Notes: a model not told the origin generated them from the letters alone. A stretch of DNA of 64,000 bases from Cichorium intybus (GCA_023525715.1 CM042016.1:61727882-61791881); one strand, 5' to 3'. Positions 1-11,400 are shown, counted from the first letter of the stretch. Translations and numbers: made by a program.

Positions 1-2376
1 CTACTGGCCATACGAAATGAACAAGGACCTTGCGAAAAAGTTCCGCAAGCGATCTCGTGTCGAGAATGTGAAGTAGTTCGAGCCCTCATGACTTGTAGGC
101 TGAAGGACGGAGAGTCTGTCTGCACTCACGTGCAAAGAATGCAAGGTTATGTGGAGAGGCTGCAGAAGCTGAATATGCAGATCGACGTGGAGCTGGCCAT
201 TGATATGGTCCTTAACTCCTTGCCGAGTTGTTATGATCATTTTGTACTGGCATTTCATTTTAACAACACTCAGACCTCGTTGGCTGAGCTGCATAACATG
301 CTGCAGACTGCAGAAGAAGGGCTGAAGGGTAAAGGTGTACCTTCTGTGAGCACTCCTGTTCTGGCAATTAGACAAGGGAAAGGAAAGAAGAGGAAATGTC
401 CTCCCAAGCAGAATTGGAAGGACAAGACTCATGTCTGGTCATCCAGTAATGCCCAGAGACCCATGCCTTCAGCTATTCCTCATGTCCCGAACCCCAAAGA
501 TGCCGACTGCTTTTATTTCAAAGAGAAGGGCTATTGGAAAAGAAGCTGCCCCAAGTACTTGCAGGACATCAAGGATGGCAAAGTGAAGCCATCATCAGCA
601 GGTATATACACTATCTCTAAAAACTCATCATCTTCTTGTTCTTGGGTCCTTGATACAGGATGTGGTTTTCACATTTGTTCTGATTTGCGGGGCCTAAAGG
701 AAAGTAGGGAGGAGGAGCATGGGAGAATAAACTTGATCATGGGCAATAGGCGATCGTCACCTGTAACCAAGATCAGAGTTTATAGCTTAGTGCTCAGTAG
801 TGATGTTACTTTAGAACTTTTAAATTGTTGCTATTCGCCAGATATGGCAAGAAACATTATTTCATTCCATGCATTGTTTAAACAAGGTTTTATGTATTCT
901 TTTAATAATTTGAATGCTTCAATTTCTATTTATAAGAATGGTGTCTTTATATTTGAAGCTTCACCTTGTGATGGTGTGTACGAAACTGTGACTTGTGTAG
1001 ACAATTTAGGTAATAGTGTATTACAAATTGATTCTTCTAATAGTGTAGAAAAGGCATGCTTGTGGCATTGTCATCTTGGGCACATCAACAAGAAACGCAT
1101 CGCCCAACTCCAAAAGGATGGAGTGTTGGAATCATTCGATCTCAAGTCGGATGATGTATGCGAATCTTGTCTGTTGGGCAAGATGACAAAGTCACCTTTC
1201 ATAGGGTCTTGTGAAAGAGGTGAGGGTCTGTTGGATATCATACAAACAGATGTGTGTGGACCCTTCAGATCAAACACAAGGGATGCCAATCGGTTCTACG
1301 TGACTTTTACTAATGATTATAGTAGATATGGCTATATCTACTTAATCAAGCATAAGTCAGAAACCTTTGAAAAGTTCAAAGAGTTTAAGAATGAAGTTGA
1401 GAATCAATTGGGCAGGAAGATAAAGATGCTTAGATCTGACAGAGGCGGTGAGTATCTTTGTATCGAGTTCCTTGACTATCTTAAGGAATGTGGAATTGTT
1501 TCACAATTGACGCCTTCTAGAACACCACAGTTGAATCGTGTTGCTGAGAGGCTCAACCGAACCCTGTTGGACATGGTTCGTTCCATGATGAGTTGACCTT
1601 CTCTTCCCATCCACTTCTGGGGGTATGCCTTAGAGACTGCCGCCCAGATCCTCAATCTTGTCCCTACTAAAAGTGTTGCCAAAACACCTCACGAGATGTG
1701 GACAGGGAAAGTTCCCTCGTTAGCACATATCAAAGTCTAGGGTTGTAAAGCTTTCGTAAGACGAGAGACTCACGACAAACTCGTAGCTAGAAGTGAGAGG
1801 TGTGTTTTCATTAGATACCCAAAACAGTATTTTGGATACTTGTTCTACAGACCGAGCGATGACGTGGTCTTTGTAGCACGACGAGGAGTCTTGAGAGAGA
1901 GAGAGAGAGAGCTCATATTCAAAGAGGACAGTGGGAGTACTATTGACCTTGAAGAAGTTGAGGAGTCATCCAATGAGGAAACCTTAGGAGAAACTGGCAA
2001 CCAACAAGAGGAAGAAATTCCTATTGGTCCGACAAACATTTCATTACCTCTTAGACGCTCCAGTAGAGTTAGCATGCCACCCGAGTTTTATGGTTTCCAT
2101 ATAACTACGGATGGTGACACGTTTGTCAGTGATAGGACACTGGTAAATTTGGATGAGCCAGCTAGCTACAAGGAAGCAGTGGCAGGCCCTAAGGCTGCTA
2201 AATGGAAAGAGGCAATAGACAGCGAAATCAAGTCCATGTATGACAACCAAGTTTGTAATTTGGTTGATAATGTACCATGTCGAAAGACAGTTGGGTGCAA
2301 ATGGATCTTCAATAAGAAGACCGACATGGATGGAAAGGTGCACACCTTTAAGGCTCGACTGGTTTCGAAGGGCTAA
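1..2376 (+). pseudogene. C1 gag-protease-integrase and RT start, broken
   Basis: Encodes the structural protein, protease and integrase of C1. A one-base loss near 75 shifts gag. From 88 a single frame runs on, interrupted by TGA at 1594-1596 and TAG at 1738-1740, then ends at TAA 2374-2376. The knuckle (residues about 142-155 from 88) reads CFYFKEKGYWKRSC, so the second Cys and the His of CX2CX4HX4C are lost. The protease motif DTG lies at 652-660. The pre-integrase zinc region has H-x-x-L-G-H then CESC. Integrase keeps D (QTDVCGP), D (SDRGGEY) and E (RVAERLNR). The C-terminal part (1840-2376) covers the acidic linker and the first RT block, ending where one base is missing after the conserved KARLVSKG. 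Not functional. Confidence 0.93.
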
Positions 2377-3737
2377 CTCAAACCCCGGGGGTTGACTATG
2401 ACGAGACCTCCTCACTAGTGGCCAAGATTAAGTCCACTAGGATAATGCTAGCTATAGCTGCGTTTCATCACTATGAAATTTGGAAGATGGACGTCAAAAC
2501 CGCTTTCCTTAACGGGAAGTTGGCTGAGGATGTTTACATGAATCAGCCAGAGGGTTTTGTGGATGCAAAGTATCCTAATAAGGTGTGTCAGCTTGAGAAA
2601 TCAATCTACGGATTGAAACAAGTTTCTAGCAGCTGGAATCTTTGCTTCCATGAGAAAGTCAAAGAGTTTGGTTTCTCTAGGAGCGATGATGAGTCCTCCG
2701 TGTATGTCAAGGCTAGTGGGAGTATAGTCACTTTTCTGGTGCTGTATGTTGATGACATATTGCTCATGGAAAACGACATTTCAACCTTGCAAGATGTTAT
2801 GTCTTGGCTTGAGAAGTGTTTCGCCATGAAAGACCTTGGAGAAGCGGCCTATATTCTCAGGATAAGAATATTGAGAGATAGGAAGAAGAGACTAATAGGA
2901 CTTAGTCAAAGTACATACTTAGATAAGGTACTAAATAGGTTTATTATGGAAAATTCCAAGAAGGAAGAGCTGCCTATCCAGAGCAATGCAAAACGGAGAA
3001 GGACTCAAAGCCCGACTACAGATGAGGAAATAGCTGACATGAGTCGGGTACCTTACGCTTCAGCGGTAGGGTCGATCATGTATGCTATGACATGTACCCG
3101 CCCTGACATGTCCTTTTCTTTGAGCATGGTCAGTCGTTTTCAGGGAAACTTTGGCAGATCTCATTTGATAGCTGTAAAGAACATTCTCAAGTATCTACAG
3201 AGGACAAAGAACATGGTTCTAGTCCTTGGTGGCAGTGATATATTGAGAGTTAGTGGGTACACTGACGCCAGCTTCCAGACTGATAGAGACAACGGTCGGT
3301 CTCAGTCGGGTTGGGTATTTCTTTTGAATGGAAGAGCGGTTACTTGGAAGAGTTCCAAGCAAGAGACGGTGGCTAATTCTACGTGCGAATTAGAGTACAT
3401 ATCAGCAAGTGAAGCGTCAAAGGAAGCTGCTTGGCTGAAGAACTTCATCGGTGACCTTCGAGTAGTCCCGACAATTTAGGAGCCCATGGAACTTTTCTGC
3501 GATAACGAAGGAGTGGTTGCTTTGACAAAGGAACCGAGAGATCATGGAAAGTCCAAACATATCGACAGAAAGTACCACTACATCAAGCATAGGGTAGAAG
3601 AAGGTCACCTCCTTGTAAAGAGGGTATCATTTGAAGAGAATCTTGCAGATCCCTGGATAAAGCCTCTGAGTAGGATGAAGCACAATCAGCATGCTAAGAG
3701 TATTGGATTGCGAGATGATATTAGTTTTAGTAGTTAG
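2377..3737 (+). pseudogene. C1 reverse transcriptase-RNase H, broken
   Basis: Continues the C1 polyprotein in the next frame after the one-base deletion near 2375. RT shows KMDVKTAFLNG, QPEGFV, SIYGLKQ and the catalytic YVDD at 2745-2756. RNase H shows YTDAS, the acidic residue in TCELEYISAS, CDNEGV and ENLADPW, so the D-E-D-D set appears present. A TAG at 3477-3479 interrupts RNase H at a position where relatives have Gln, a likely C-to-T change. The reading frame otherwise reaches TAG at 3735-3737, a normal C-terminus. The enzyme would copy element RNA in cytoplasmic particles if intact; this copy cannot make it. Confidence 0.93.
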
Positions 3738-4464
3738 ATAGTTTTCTGAAACTTATAACAATGTAAATGTAATTGACTTTTGGTGATTTAATAATAGAGA
3801 ATTATTGATGAGTATTGTTTACTGCTATTTGTCAATTCTTTATCATTATGTTTCAATTTTGCATGTTTTACTTCCTGAATAATATGATTATTCAAATATC
3901 CACAGTCACCCATACTTTGGGAAGTAAGTAGTGAATCAAGACTGTCATGAATTGGATTGTAGACTGTTTAAGGAGTTAGACATAGCAATGGCATTGCTGC
4001 AACATTCATGAGTACTTAGAAAATAGAGATTTAAGTATTGGATAAACCCATGCTCAGAGAATTGCTTCATGGATTATATCAAGAGCAATTTTGAGACGAT
4101 AACATCTTACAATCTTGAAGCAGAGACATATGAGTTATAATTTGCTAAGGCAATTGTTCATTGATGATACGAAAACTCATCGGTAACTCGATGTTATAAA
4201 ACGTGTTGTTGTGAGCGATTTGACTAGTAAAAGATATAAGCATATAAGTCAAAGATTATTCGTTCCTTGACCCTGATGGGAAAACAAATATCTGTAGGCC
4301 TCACGATGATTTTGAAGTTGACTGAAAGTGTTGGCCAACCAGGACTAAATTGATGTGTTCAATTAGAACTCTTAATGTCATATGCAAATCAGAAATCGGG
4401 AAACAGAGTATCGGACTGAGATTGATCTTAATCCATGTCTGAAGTCCGAAAAAAATATCTTGTT
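3738..4464 (+). other. C1 post-pol non-coding region
   Basis: No credible reading frame. From about 3855 it aligns by eye with 14305-14915 (C3) and more weakly with 19110-19640 (C4). This marks it as the conserved stretch between RNase H and the 3' LTR in this family. Shared landmarks include CTTTGGGAAGTAAGTA, ATCGGTAACTCGATGT and GATGATTTTGAAGTTG. Homology stops at the segment ATATCTTGTTG (about 4454-4464), where C2 begins. Confidence 0.8.
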
Positions 4465-5155
4465 GAAAGACGTAATCGATCCTTGTGTGAAGCTGCTAGA
4501 ACAATGCTCAACTTTGCAAATCTACCCATGTACTTCTGGGCCGAAGCCATTTCCACTGCATACTTCACTTAGAACAGATCTTATGTCCACAAGGTAGTTC
4601 ATATCACACATTATGAAGTACTCAACCGAAGAAAACCAAATGTCAAATTTCTTCACATCTTCGGTTGTAGGTTTTTATCTTGAACATGAAAGATCATTTG
4701 ACAAAATTTAATGATAAATCTGATGAGGGGATATTTCTTAGATATTCACAAAATTCAAAAGCATTCAGGGTTATGAATAAGAGGACTCGTAAGATTGAAG
4801 AAACCTTCAACCTCTCGTTTGATAACTACTATATCAAGAAATCCTTACATCCCTTCCCAATGTCATCTAACTTTCCTAAACCTGTTGTAGATGCACTGCC
4901 AATACTGACCTTTAAGGAAGACTTTAAACTTCTTTTTGATCCACCTGTGAGAGCTATGGATTCCGAAGCTAAAGCACTAGAAAATAATGTGTCTGAACTG
5001 TCCAAGCTCACAGATGGTCCTGGAGACTCACCATCAAGCAGTGTTCCAAGACCCTCTTCGGTCGACAGGGAGTATTCCAATGGATCCGCATGGCAATTTG
5101 GTCTTGAGGGGGAGCACAACAACTCATGTCTCAACAACTCTTCACATGAAATTTA
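4465..5155 (+). pseudogene. C2 integrase C-terminus and linker (5' piece)
   Basis: Starts abruptly in a copia integrase just after the catalytic Glu, at the helix typically reading AARTMLNFANLP, seen here in translation around 4487-4525. It runs through the region of the MYFWAE type to the FILN...KFNDKSDEGIF segment and the beginning of the acidic Ser/Pro linker (4680-5155). Frames shift several times and stops are present near 4577 and 4680. Everything upstream (LTR, gag, protease, most of integrase) is missing because C1 and C2 were fused by a deletion. Downstream the reading continues after solo LTR S1 at 5828. Confidence 0.85.
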
Positions 5156-5827
5156 TCTTGGATTAGGTGTCTAAGTCATGACTAATAATTTGTATATACC
5201 TAATTGATAGTAGCAAAGTCCATTTGGGTTGCCCTCATAGCAGGCAGCTTGATAGAATGACATGAAGAGAGAGAGAGAGATTGATTTATTATGTGATTAA
5301 TAAATCAATATAAATAATTTGTTAATTAGAAATAATATTTTTTAATTAATGATTAATCAGAAATTAATTGGATTAATTTTTTGGGATTAATTATATTAAT
5401 TAAGAGTACATGGGCTAAACTTGTGATTGTTCAATAGTTGAATGGACACGCACGAAGCGCTTATCAATCAGCCGAAAAATAGCTTAGAGATTGGGTTTAT
5501 CTCAGTTTGAAGTCAAATGAGGTTTATCTCTAAGGCTTATCTGGTAATCAATTGTAGCCTATAAATAGGGGCCTCTGGCACCCCATTTGAGCCGCCAGTT
5601 TCTCTCTAGTCTCTCTGGATTTCTGTTGTTCGACTTCCTTGCTTTGGGTGTGATTCCATTTGAGGCTCGACATTTGTGGTGCTAAGCTTTTCAGAAATCA
5701 ACTAAATGTTAGTTTTTATTTTGAGTTTATTTTAGAAAATCTCCATTGGCCTTAGGGTTTATATTATATTTTCAAATAGTGAAAACATAGATCTTATTAG
5801 GGTTTAAGTTTTGCATAAAACCTATCA
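5156..5827 (+). mobile_element. S1: solo LTR of the C3 family
   Basis: 672 bp, homologous to the 3' LTR of C3 (15054-15831). It shares the start (TTGGATTAGGTGTC), the TTTGGGTTGCCCTCATAG box, the TATA region and the AAAACCTA-CA end. It is flanked by ATTTA (5151-5155) and ATTTC (5828-5832), a slightly decayed 5-bp target duplication. C2 coding sequence stops at the left edge and resumes at the right edge, so this is a real insertion followed by LTR-LTR recombination. The first two bases of the TGTT terminus have decayed to TCTT. A GA tract lies at about 5265-5280. Confidence 0.88.
5560..5567 (+). promoter_or_regulatory. TATA box of solo LTR S1
   Basis: TATAAATA, at the same place as the TATA box in the C3 LTR (15540-15547) and followed by AGGG in both. 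This is the expected LTR promoter position ahead of the R region. Whether it still drives transcription cannot be told from sequence. Confidence 0.6.
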
Positions 5828-5857
5828 ATTTCACATATCATGTCCCTATATCCTTCT

Positions 5858-6001
5858 GTCCAGGGGGAGCCAGAAGCCCCAATTCCAAACTCTTCGGATC
5901 ATGGAAGAACAACCTCTTCGCCTGCTGCTGTCTAGGGGGAGCCCGAAGCCCTTTCACCAAATCCTTCGGATCGGGAAAGAACAGACTCTCCAACAGCTGT
6001 T
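5858..6001 (+). repeat. Tandem duplication in C2 linker, two 72-bp units
   Basis: Units 5858-5929 and 5930-6001 share AGGGGGAGCC, GAAGCCC, TCTTCGGATC/TCCTTCGGATC and the run into CTGCTG/CAGCTG. A third partial start follows with GTGGGGGATC. They encode a Ser/Pro/Glu-rich repeat in the hydrophilic linker between integrase and RT. A TAG interrupts at the unit boundary. Unit length is a multiple of three, so the duplication kept the frame. Confidence 0.75.
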
Positions 6002-7433
6002 TTCGTGGGGGATCTTACTCTTAACTCTTCTTTTACTTCTTCAAACATAAACACGCCTCAAACAAATGTCACGAATTCAAATAACGAAAATCATTTAATA
6101 ACTGATGATATTCCATCCACTTTAGGATATCCTTCGGACACTGAAGAAATCAATGCCGAAGGACCACCTGAATTGGATCCAAATTTTCCACCATTGGAAA
6201 AGTGGAAGAAAACCCATCCTCCCTCACTTGTCATCGGTAACGTTCATGATAAAGTCCTGACACGTGCACAACTTCATAGAAAATAACAAGATTTAACCAA
6301 AACTTCGGAGTTGTGCATGTTCAATGTCTTTATCTGTAAAACTGAACCAAAGAACATTAAAGATGTATTTGATCACCCAGACTGGATTGAGGCAATTCAG
6401 ATGGAATTGGAAGAATTTGAAAGAAATAAAGTTTGGAGATTAATTCCAAAACCTACAAATGCTTCAATCGTTGGTCTCAAATGGGTGTATAGAAACAAAC
6501 TTGACACTGAAGGCAATGTGGTCAGAAACAAGGCAAGGTTGGTTGTCAAAGGATACTGTCAATAGGAGGGGATTAACTACGAAGAGACCTTCGCTCCTGT
6601 TGCCAGACTCGAGTCAGTTCGGATATTGCTAGCTTATGCTGCACATAAAAACTTTGATATCTATCAAATGGATGTCAAATGTGCCTTCTTGATGGGGATC
6701 TCGAGGAAGCTGTCTATGTTAAATAACCACCTGGATTTATTAACAAAGAAAACCCTAACCATTACTGTGTTAGATAAAGCAGTCTATGGTTTAAAACAAG
6801 CTCCTAGAGCTTGGTATGAGAGCTTGACTAAATTTTTGAAAGAATCAAATTTCAAACAAGGCTCAGTGGATCCAACACTTTTTCGAAAGAAAGTGGGTTC
6901 ACACTTCATGTTAGTCCAAATTTATGTGGATGACATTATCTTCAGATCCATTGATCCAAACCTCAGCAAAGATTTTCAAAAGTTAATGAAAGGAAAATTC
7001 CAGATGAGTATGATGGGGAAGATTAACTTCTTTCTTGGATTACAAATAAAACTATCAAAAGAAGGGATTTTCATTAATCAACAAAAATACACAAAAAGTT
7101 TACTCGAACGCTTCAGAATGACTAACTGTTCCAATGCGAAGGTTCCATTACCCGCAGGTACCCGGTTGAATCCTTCGTTGGATAAACCGAAGGCAGATCT
7201 TCAAACCTACAGAAGCATGATTGGATCGTTGCTTTATGTTACAGCCAGTCGTCCTAACATCTTTTTCATAGTGTGCCATTGTGCACGATATCAAGCAGAT
7301 CCACGCGAACCACATTTGGCTGCGGTTAAAACAATCTTTCGTTATCTTCACAACACACCTGCGTATGGTCTTTGGTATCCAGCAAACTCAGGGTTCTATA
7401 TACAAGCTTATTTAGATTCAGACTTGGGTAGAT

Positions 7434-7473
7434 GCTCAATTGATCGTAAAAGCGCTCAATTGATCGTAAAAGC
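7434..7473 (+). repeat. 20-bp perfect tandem duplication in C2 RNase H
   Basis: GCTCAATTGATCGTAAAAGC occurs twice back to back (7434-7453 and 7454-7473). Twenty is not a multiple of three, so it throws RNase H out of frame exactly at the conserved IDRKS block. Looks like a replication slip or a double-strand-break fill-in. Confidence 0.95.
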
Positions 7474-7895
7474 ACTTCTGGTGGTTGCCAATTTCTTGAT
7501 GGAAATCTATTCAGCTAGCAATCGAAGAACCAAACCTGCGTATCAAAATCAACAGCCGAAGCTGAGTATGTGGCTGCTACTGCCTGCACTTTGTAGATAA
7601 TATGGATTGAGAGTCAACTAAGGTATTATGCCATCAACATGAGAAAAATCCGCTTATTCTGTGATTCAGAAAGTGCCATTCGGATATGTCACAATCCTGT
7701 TCAACATTCCAAGACGAAGCATATAGCTCTTTGCTATCACTTCATCAATAGTCATGTTGAGGAGGGGAATATAGAACTGCACTTTGTTCACTCCGCAGAA
7801 CAGCTCGCAGACATCTTCACAAAAGCTTTAAATGAAGAATCTTTTACACGAATTGTTCGAGGACTTGGCATGATTGATGGATCCACTTTGACTTG

Positions 7896-8948
7896 ATCAT
7901 TAGATTTCTTTTCAGTTGCAAAAATAAGTAATAATGCATGTTCGAAGCACTCCAAACCTTCGGATCCCTCCAGACAGCCATAATTGTCAAATAAAATCTC
8001 ATAAATGTCAAAAATCAGAGAAACAACAATTGTCTTTGTATCATAAAAATGATAGACTTTAATTTCAAAAATTTTCCTTATTGAGAAGTGAGTGTATAAC
8101 AAACAAAGATCATTTGAAGAAACAAAAACTCATTTTTCTTGATATGAATGACAAAATTTGATCTACCTTCATGAAAAATTCCAACTAAAGGACAAAACTT
8201 TCAATTTAGATTCTGTTAATCATACCTTATTGCATTAAAAGGTATTTGGGAATCGAGTTAAAACATTGGTAAGAAAAATGACTTTGGAGTGAAGTTTTGT
8301 GTGATTTCAATATCTTTAACAACATGTCTATAACTAGGCTTCCTGTTGAACTGAACTCGCTTCATTGTCAAACTAATCAAGTAGTTCTTCACTACGCAGG
8401 ATAAACTTGTGATCTAAATTTTTCTTCAAAAGTGAAACCTGTATTGACTGATAAGAAATTTAAAACTTCTTTTACTTTTGTTTCAAATTTGAGCTATATG
8501 AAGATTTTCAAAAGGATTGCACAACATTTCAAAAGCACCATTAATAGCATTTGATGGTAAAATTTTCAACCATTCGGATATGAAACTCCAAAATTTGAAA
8601 AACTTGTTTCAACAAAGAAAAAGGAAAAATCAAAAGAAAAGAGCAAAATCAAAATGTCAAAAGAATCAATGACAACAACAAAGACAAAAATATAATACGA
8701 AGGAGTGCAAAAATAAAGATACATTCGCACTCAAAGGCATAATTCTCTTTCTTAAATGAAGATAGTGGGAGCTCTTATAACATAGTCGATTACCCTCTAG
8801 AGAATATGAACATCTCAAGTAATCTGTCTTAAATGACACTGTTAAGGTCGTGTATGAATCCCAAAAGCTTGTTATCAGAGAAACATATGCAAACGCCTTG
8901 ACTGATGAAATGGGATAGATTTGGTAGAATGATTTCCTTCACAAAACC
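7896..8948 (+). other. C2 post-pol spacer, left part
   Basis: AT-rich, no credible gene. It contains several CTTCGGA-type words also seen in the C2 coding parts and a purine-rich stretch at 8620-8700. It ends where the truncated 5' LTR of C3 begins. The matching right part of the spacer appears to be 15832-16288. Confidence 0.6.
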
Positions 8949-9073
8949 TTTTTAGTTAATTTTTGTTTGGCCTTTAGGAATTAGTTACATGTTCAAAGTA
9001 AGAAAACATAGATCCAATCTAGGTTGCATGTGAACTTAGGGTTTTAGTTCATAGATTTGTAGAAAACCTAACA
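8949..9073 (+). repeat. C3 5' LTR, last 125 bp only
   Basis: Matches the final 125 bp of the 3' LTR (15707-15831), ending AAAACCTAACA at 9073 immediately before the PBS. The upstream 650 bp of the LTR are missing, so the deletion breakpoint is at about 8948. Confidence 0.9.
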
Positions 9074-9074
9074 G

Positions 9075-9086
9075 TGGTATCAGAGC
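9075..9086 (+). promoter_or_regulatory. C3 primer binding site (initiator Met-tRNA)
   Basis: TGGTATCAGAGC, the standard plant copia PBS complementary to the 3' end of initiator tRNA-Met. It starts two bases after the LTR end at 9073. Confidence 0.95.
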
Positions 9087-10400
9087 ATTTGGTTGTTCTT
9101 GTTGAATTGTTGTAATAGTTTTTCCTAAAATTTAAGGTTTTATTGTTTCTAAAACCTCAATGGGGCAAATCGATTTTAGGGTTAGAGTTTTTTGAAACCC
9201 TAGCCCCTTCCCTTGGTAATTTCGAAATTTACATAGGGTTTAGAAGCCTTTCTTTTTTTGGTAACTTTAATTGGTTAATTAAATGGATAACCTTAAACTC
9301 ATTATTTGTTTTTCGAAAATTAGGGGTTTAAGATAGGTTTAAATTAATTTGATTAATTTGTGAAACCTATCTATATTTGAATTAATTTAATTTATTATTT
9401 AATTAAAAGATAATTCAAGGGATTTAAATTTAATTTTAATTTAATAGTTAAATTTCGAAAATTAAAGGATAAATCCTAAATATTTTAAAAGGTTTAAAAT
9501 ACCTAGATTTAATTAGTTTAATTAATAGTTTAATTAAAAGATAAATTAAATCGTATTTAAAGGTTTAATTTAATTTGAATTTAATAGTTAAATTTCAAGA
9601 AGTTATAAGATAAACCAAGAATATTTTAAAAGGTTTAAAATATATCTTACATATATTATTAAAGGTTAATACTATATGTATAAGATAAATTGGTTAGTCA
9701 AATCAATAGTAGGCCTCATTCACAAAGCTGATCTATAAAGTGGGTATAAGGAGACTGCCTATAAAATGGCGGTCTAATGGGTGTTCACTCTCACCCACCG
9801 CTCGCCTGATCAGTGCAGGGTCGTTAGCCGAACGGGTTTGATAGGACCACTTTATCATTAAAAGTATAATAATCAAAGTACTAGAATCCTTTACAAAAAT
9901 TCCCAATCTAGTTACTTTAGGAAAAATGTGAATTTGATGCTAATCCATGAAACTGAACATTGCACTTTATGAAACGTTGGTGGAGCGTGTGTGGTTTACC
10001 GGCACACCAATAGGGGTTCATAAAGAGTGGCAATGGGTTTCTCGGGTGTTATCATTGTTGATGGAGCGTGTGTGGATTACCAGCATATCAATTTGAGATG
10101 GTAATTGACCCCGAGAGTACCAAGCTAATTTGCATGGTTATTCACACCCGGTTTGTGATCCTCGGCATCCCAGTCACAAACAGTAGGGCATATCCGAGAT
10201 TAAACATGCCATTGAACAGTTCAATAAATCTCACAGATCTAGGAGTTTCATTAGACTGAAATTGATAAATGTTATCTACCTTAATGACCATTGTGTTGTG
10301 ATTACGGCATCCCTCTTCACAGCATAGTTGGGGTATTTTGGATCCTAGCCTTGTTAAATAATATATATTGGGTAATTATTTAAAAGGATTAATTAAACGA
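9087..10400 (+). other. C3 leader, non-coding
   Basis: Very AT-rich to about 9690, with repeated TTTAATTTAATT-type words and two diverged copies of a unit near 9410-9500 and 9560-9640. A more GC-balanced part follows, with two copies of the TGGAGCGTGTGTGG module (9978-10008 and 10061-10091). No credible coding frame. Confidence 0.6.
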
Positions 10401-10419
10401 ATAAATTCAAATTTTACAT

Positions 10420-11400
10420 ATGTCTGAAGAAAGTGTCATTCTCCTCCTACCCCTCCTTCACCCATTTCTGAGAGCTTCAGAAAGCACCTGTTAAATATGG
10501 TAAGGCTGACTGGCCTTGACTGTGTGATATTGTTTTGCAATTAAAGAATGGTTCTTAGTTTTGCTGGCGAACCATATCCGACTGATTGTCCGCTCCCATA
10601 CATGGCATCACACAGCAGCTTGTGATGAGCATGACTTCTTGACTACTAAGTCAAAGGAAGTTCGTTGCCTCATGTTATTAATCATTGACCCCGAGTTTCG
10701 CAGGAATTTAGAATTCCTAGGGTCAGATAAGTTAGCACAGCTGGTTGAGGAAAGGTTCCAAGAACTGGTTGGAAAAAGGGAACGAACTAGGATCTTCAAA
10801 GAGTTTGAAGTTGCAAGCTAGAAGGAAGTAGTACCAGTTTGCATGTTCCCAAGATTGAGGGATACATAGGCGAACAGTATAAAAGGGGTTTCCCTTTGTG
10901 GTCGGGAGTTAAGCATTAGCTCGACTCGCTGATCCGTTCATCCAGATGAACAGAAAGGGTAACCGGACAAGACAATCGTGGAAATGCATTCGATGTCGAC
11001 TCTATACGAGTCGTTCGTGAAGAAGCATAGTTCTATTGATTCAGCTGCTTTAGGATTGAGTCCAGTATTAAGGTGCATCAAGAAATGATCCAGACCGTCT
11101 GGACCGATTGTTCGATGTTTCAAACTGGGAATCCACAAGGTGGGACACAGTCACAGAAATATTGGAAAAATGCTCAAAAGCCAAACCGTTTGGCAACTCA
11201 GTAATATCTTAAAAACTCAGAACACCTGATCCTCATTTCCTTGATACAGGATGTGTTTCTCACATTTGCTCTGTATGCACGAACTCTGTAGGATGCGGGA
11301 TGTTGTCGCACAGGAGCATATTCGGATTGGATCTGGAGCTCGTGCAGTTATTGGAGTTAAGCTAGATATTTGTTCTTGTTATTAGTTTATAGATGCATAT
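10420..11400 (+). pseudogene. C3 gag and protease traces
   Basis: Translation from about 10420 (MSEESV) through about 10560 resembles the N-terminus of a Tork-type gag, then stops and frameshifts dominate. Around 11243-11285 a protease remnant can be read: LDTG followed by C-x-SHICS-like residues. Nothing longer than 86 codons remains open. Large parts of gag, and the zinc knuckle, are not recognisable. Confidence 0.55.

Larger units (their letters stand above)
1..4464 (+). mobile_element. C1: truncated Ty1/copia retrotransposon (Tork-like)
   Basis: The window opens inside gag of this element. Domains follow in copia order: gag with one zinc knuckle, aspartic protease, integrase, reverse transcriptase, RNase H. 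About 730 bases of non-coding post-pol sequence follow. No 5' LTR is inside the window. The 3' end is cut at about 4464, before the polypurine tract and LTR, where sequence switches to the integrase of another copia element (C2). The post-pol part (3855-4464) matches 14305-14915 of element C3 closely by eye, so C1 and C3 are relatives. Integrase preceding RT identifies copia; the Tork-like label comes from the style of the gag/protease/RT motifs and is an inference. Confidence 0.93.
5828..7895 (+). pseudogene. C2 linker, reverse transcriptase and RNase H, broken
   Basis: After the linker, RT begins near 6311 (EPKNIKDVFDHPDW), with WVYRNKLD and KARLVVKGY. A TAG at 6563-6565 sits where a Gln is normal. 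QMDVKCAF follows, then a frameshifted patch (about 6690-6775) with a TAA. RT resumes with AVYGLKQAPRAWYE, YVDD at 6923-6934, FFLGLQI and the RNase H start. A 20-bp tandem duplication at 7434-7473 destroys the RNase H frame. Its tail returns at 7639-7895 with FCDSESAI, SKTKHI, EGNIELHF and LADIFTKAL, ending in TGA at 7893-7895. Non-functional relic of a copia polymerase. Confidence 0.92.

Noticed and set aside
10561..10821. 86-codon frame as a possible gene
   Set aside because: It lies at the gag position of C3, is flanked by gag-like traces in other frames, and has no independent support.
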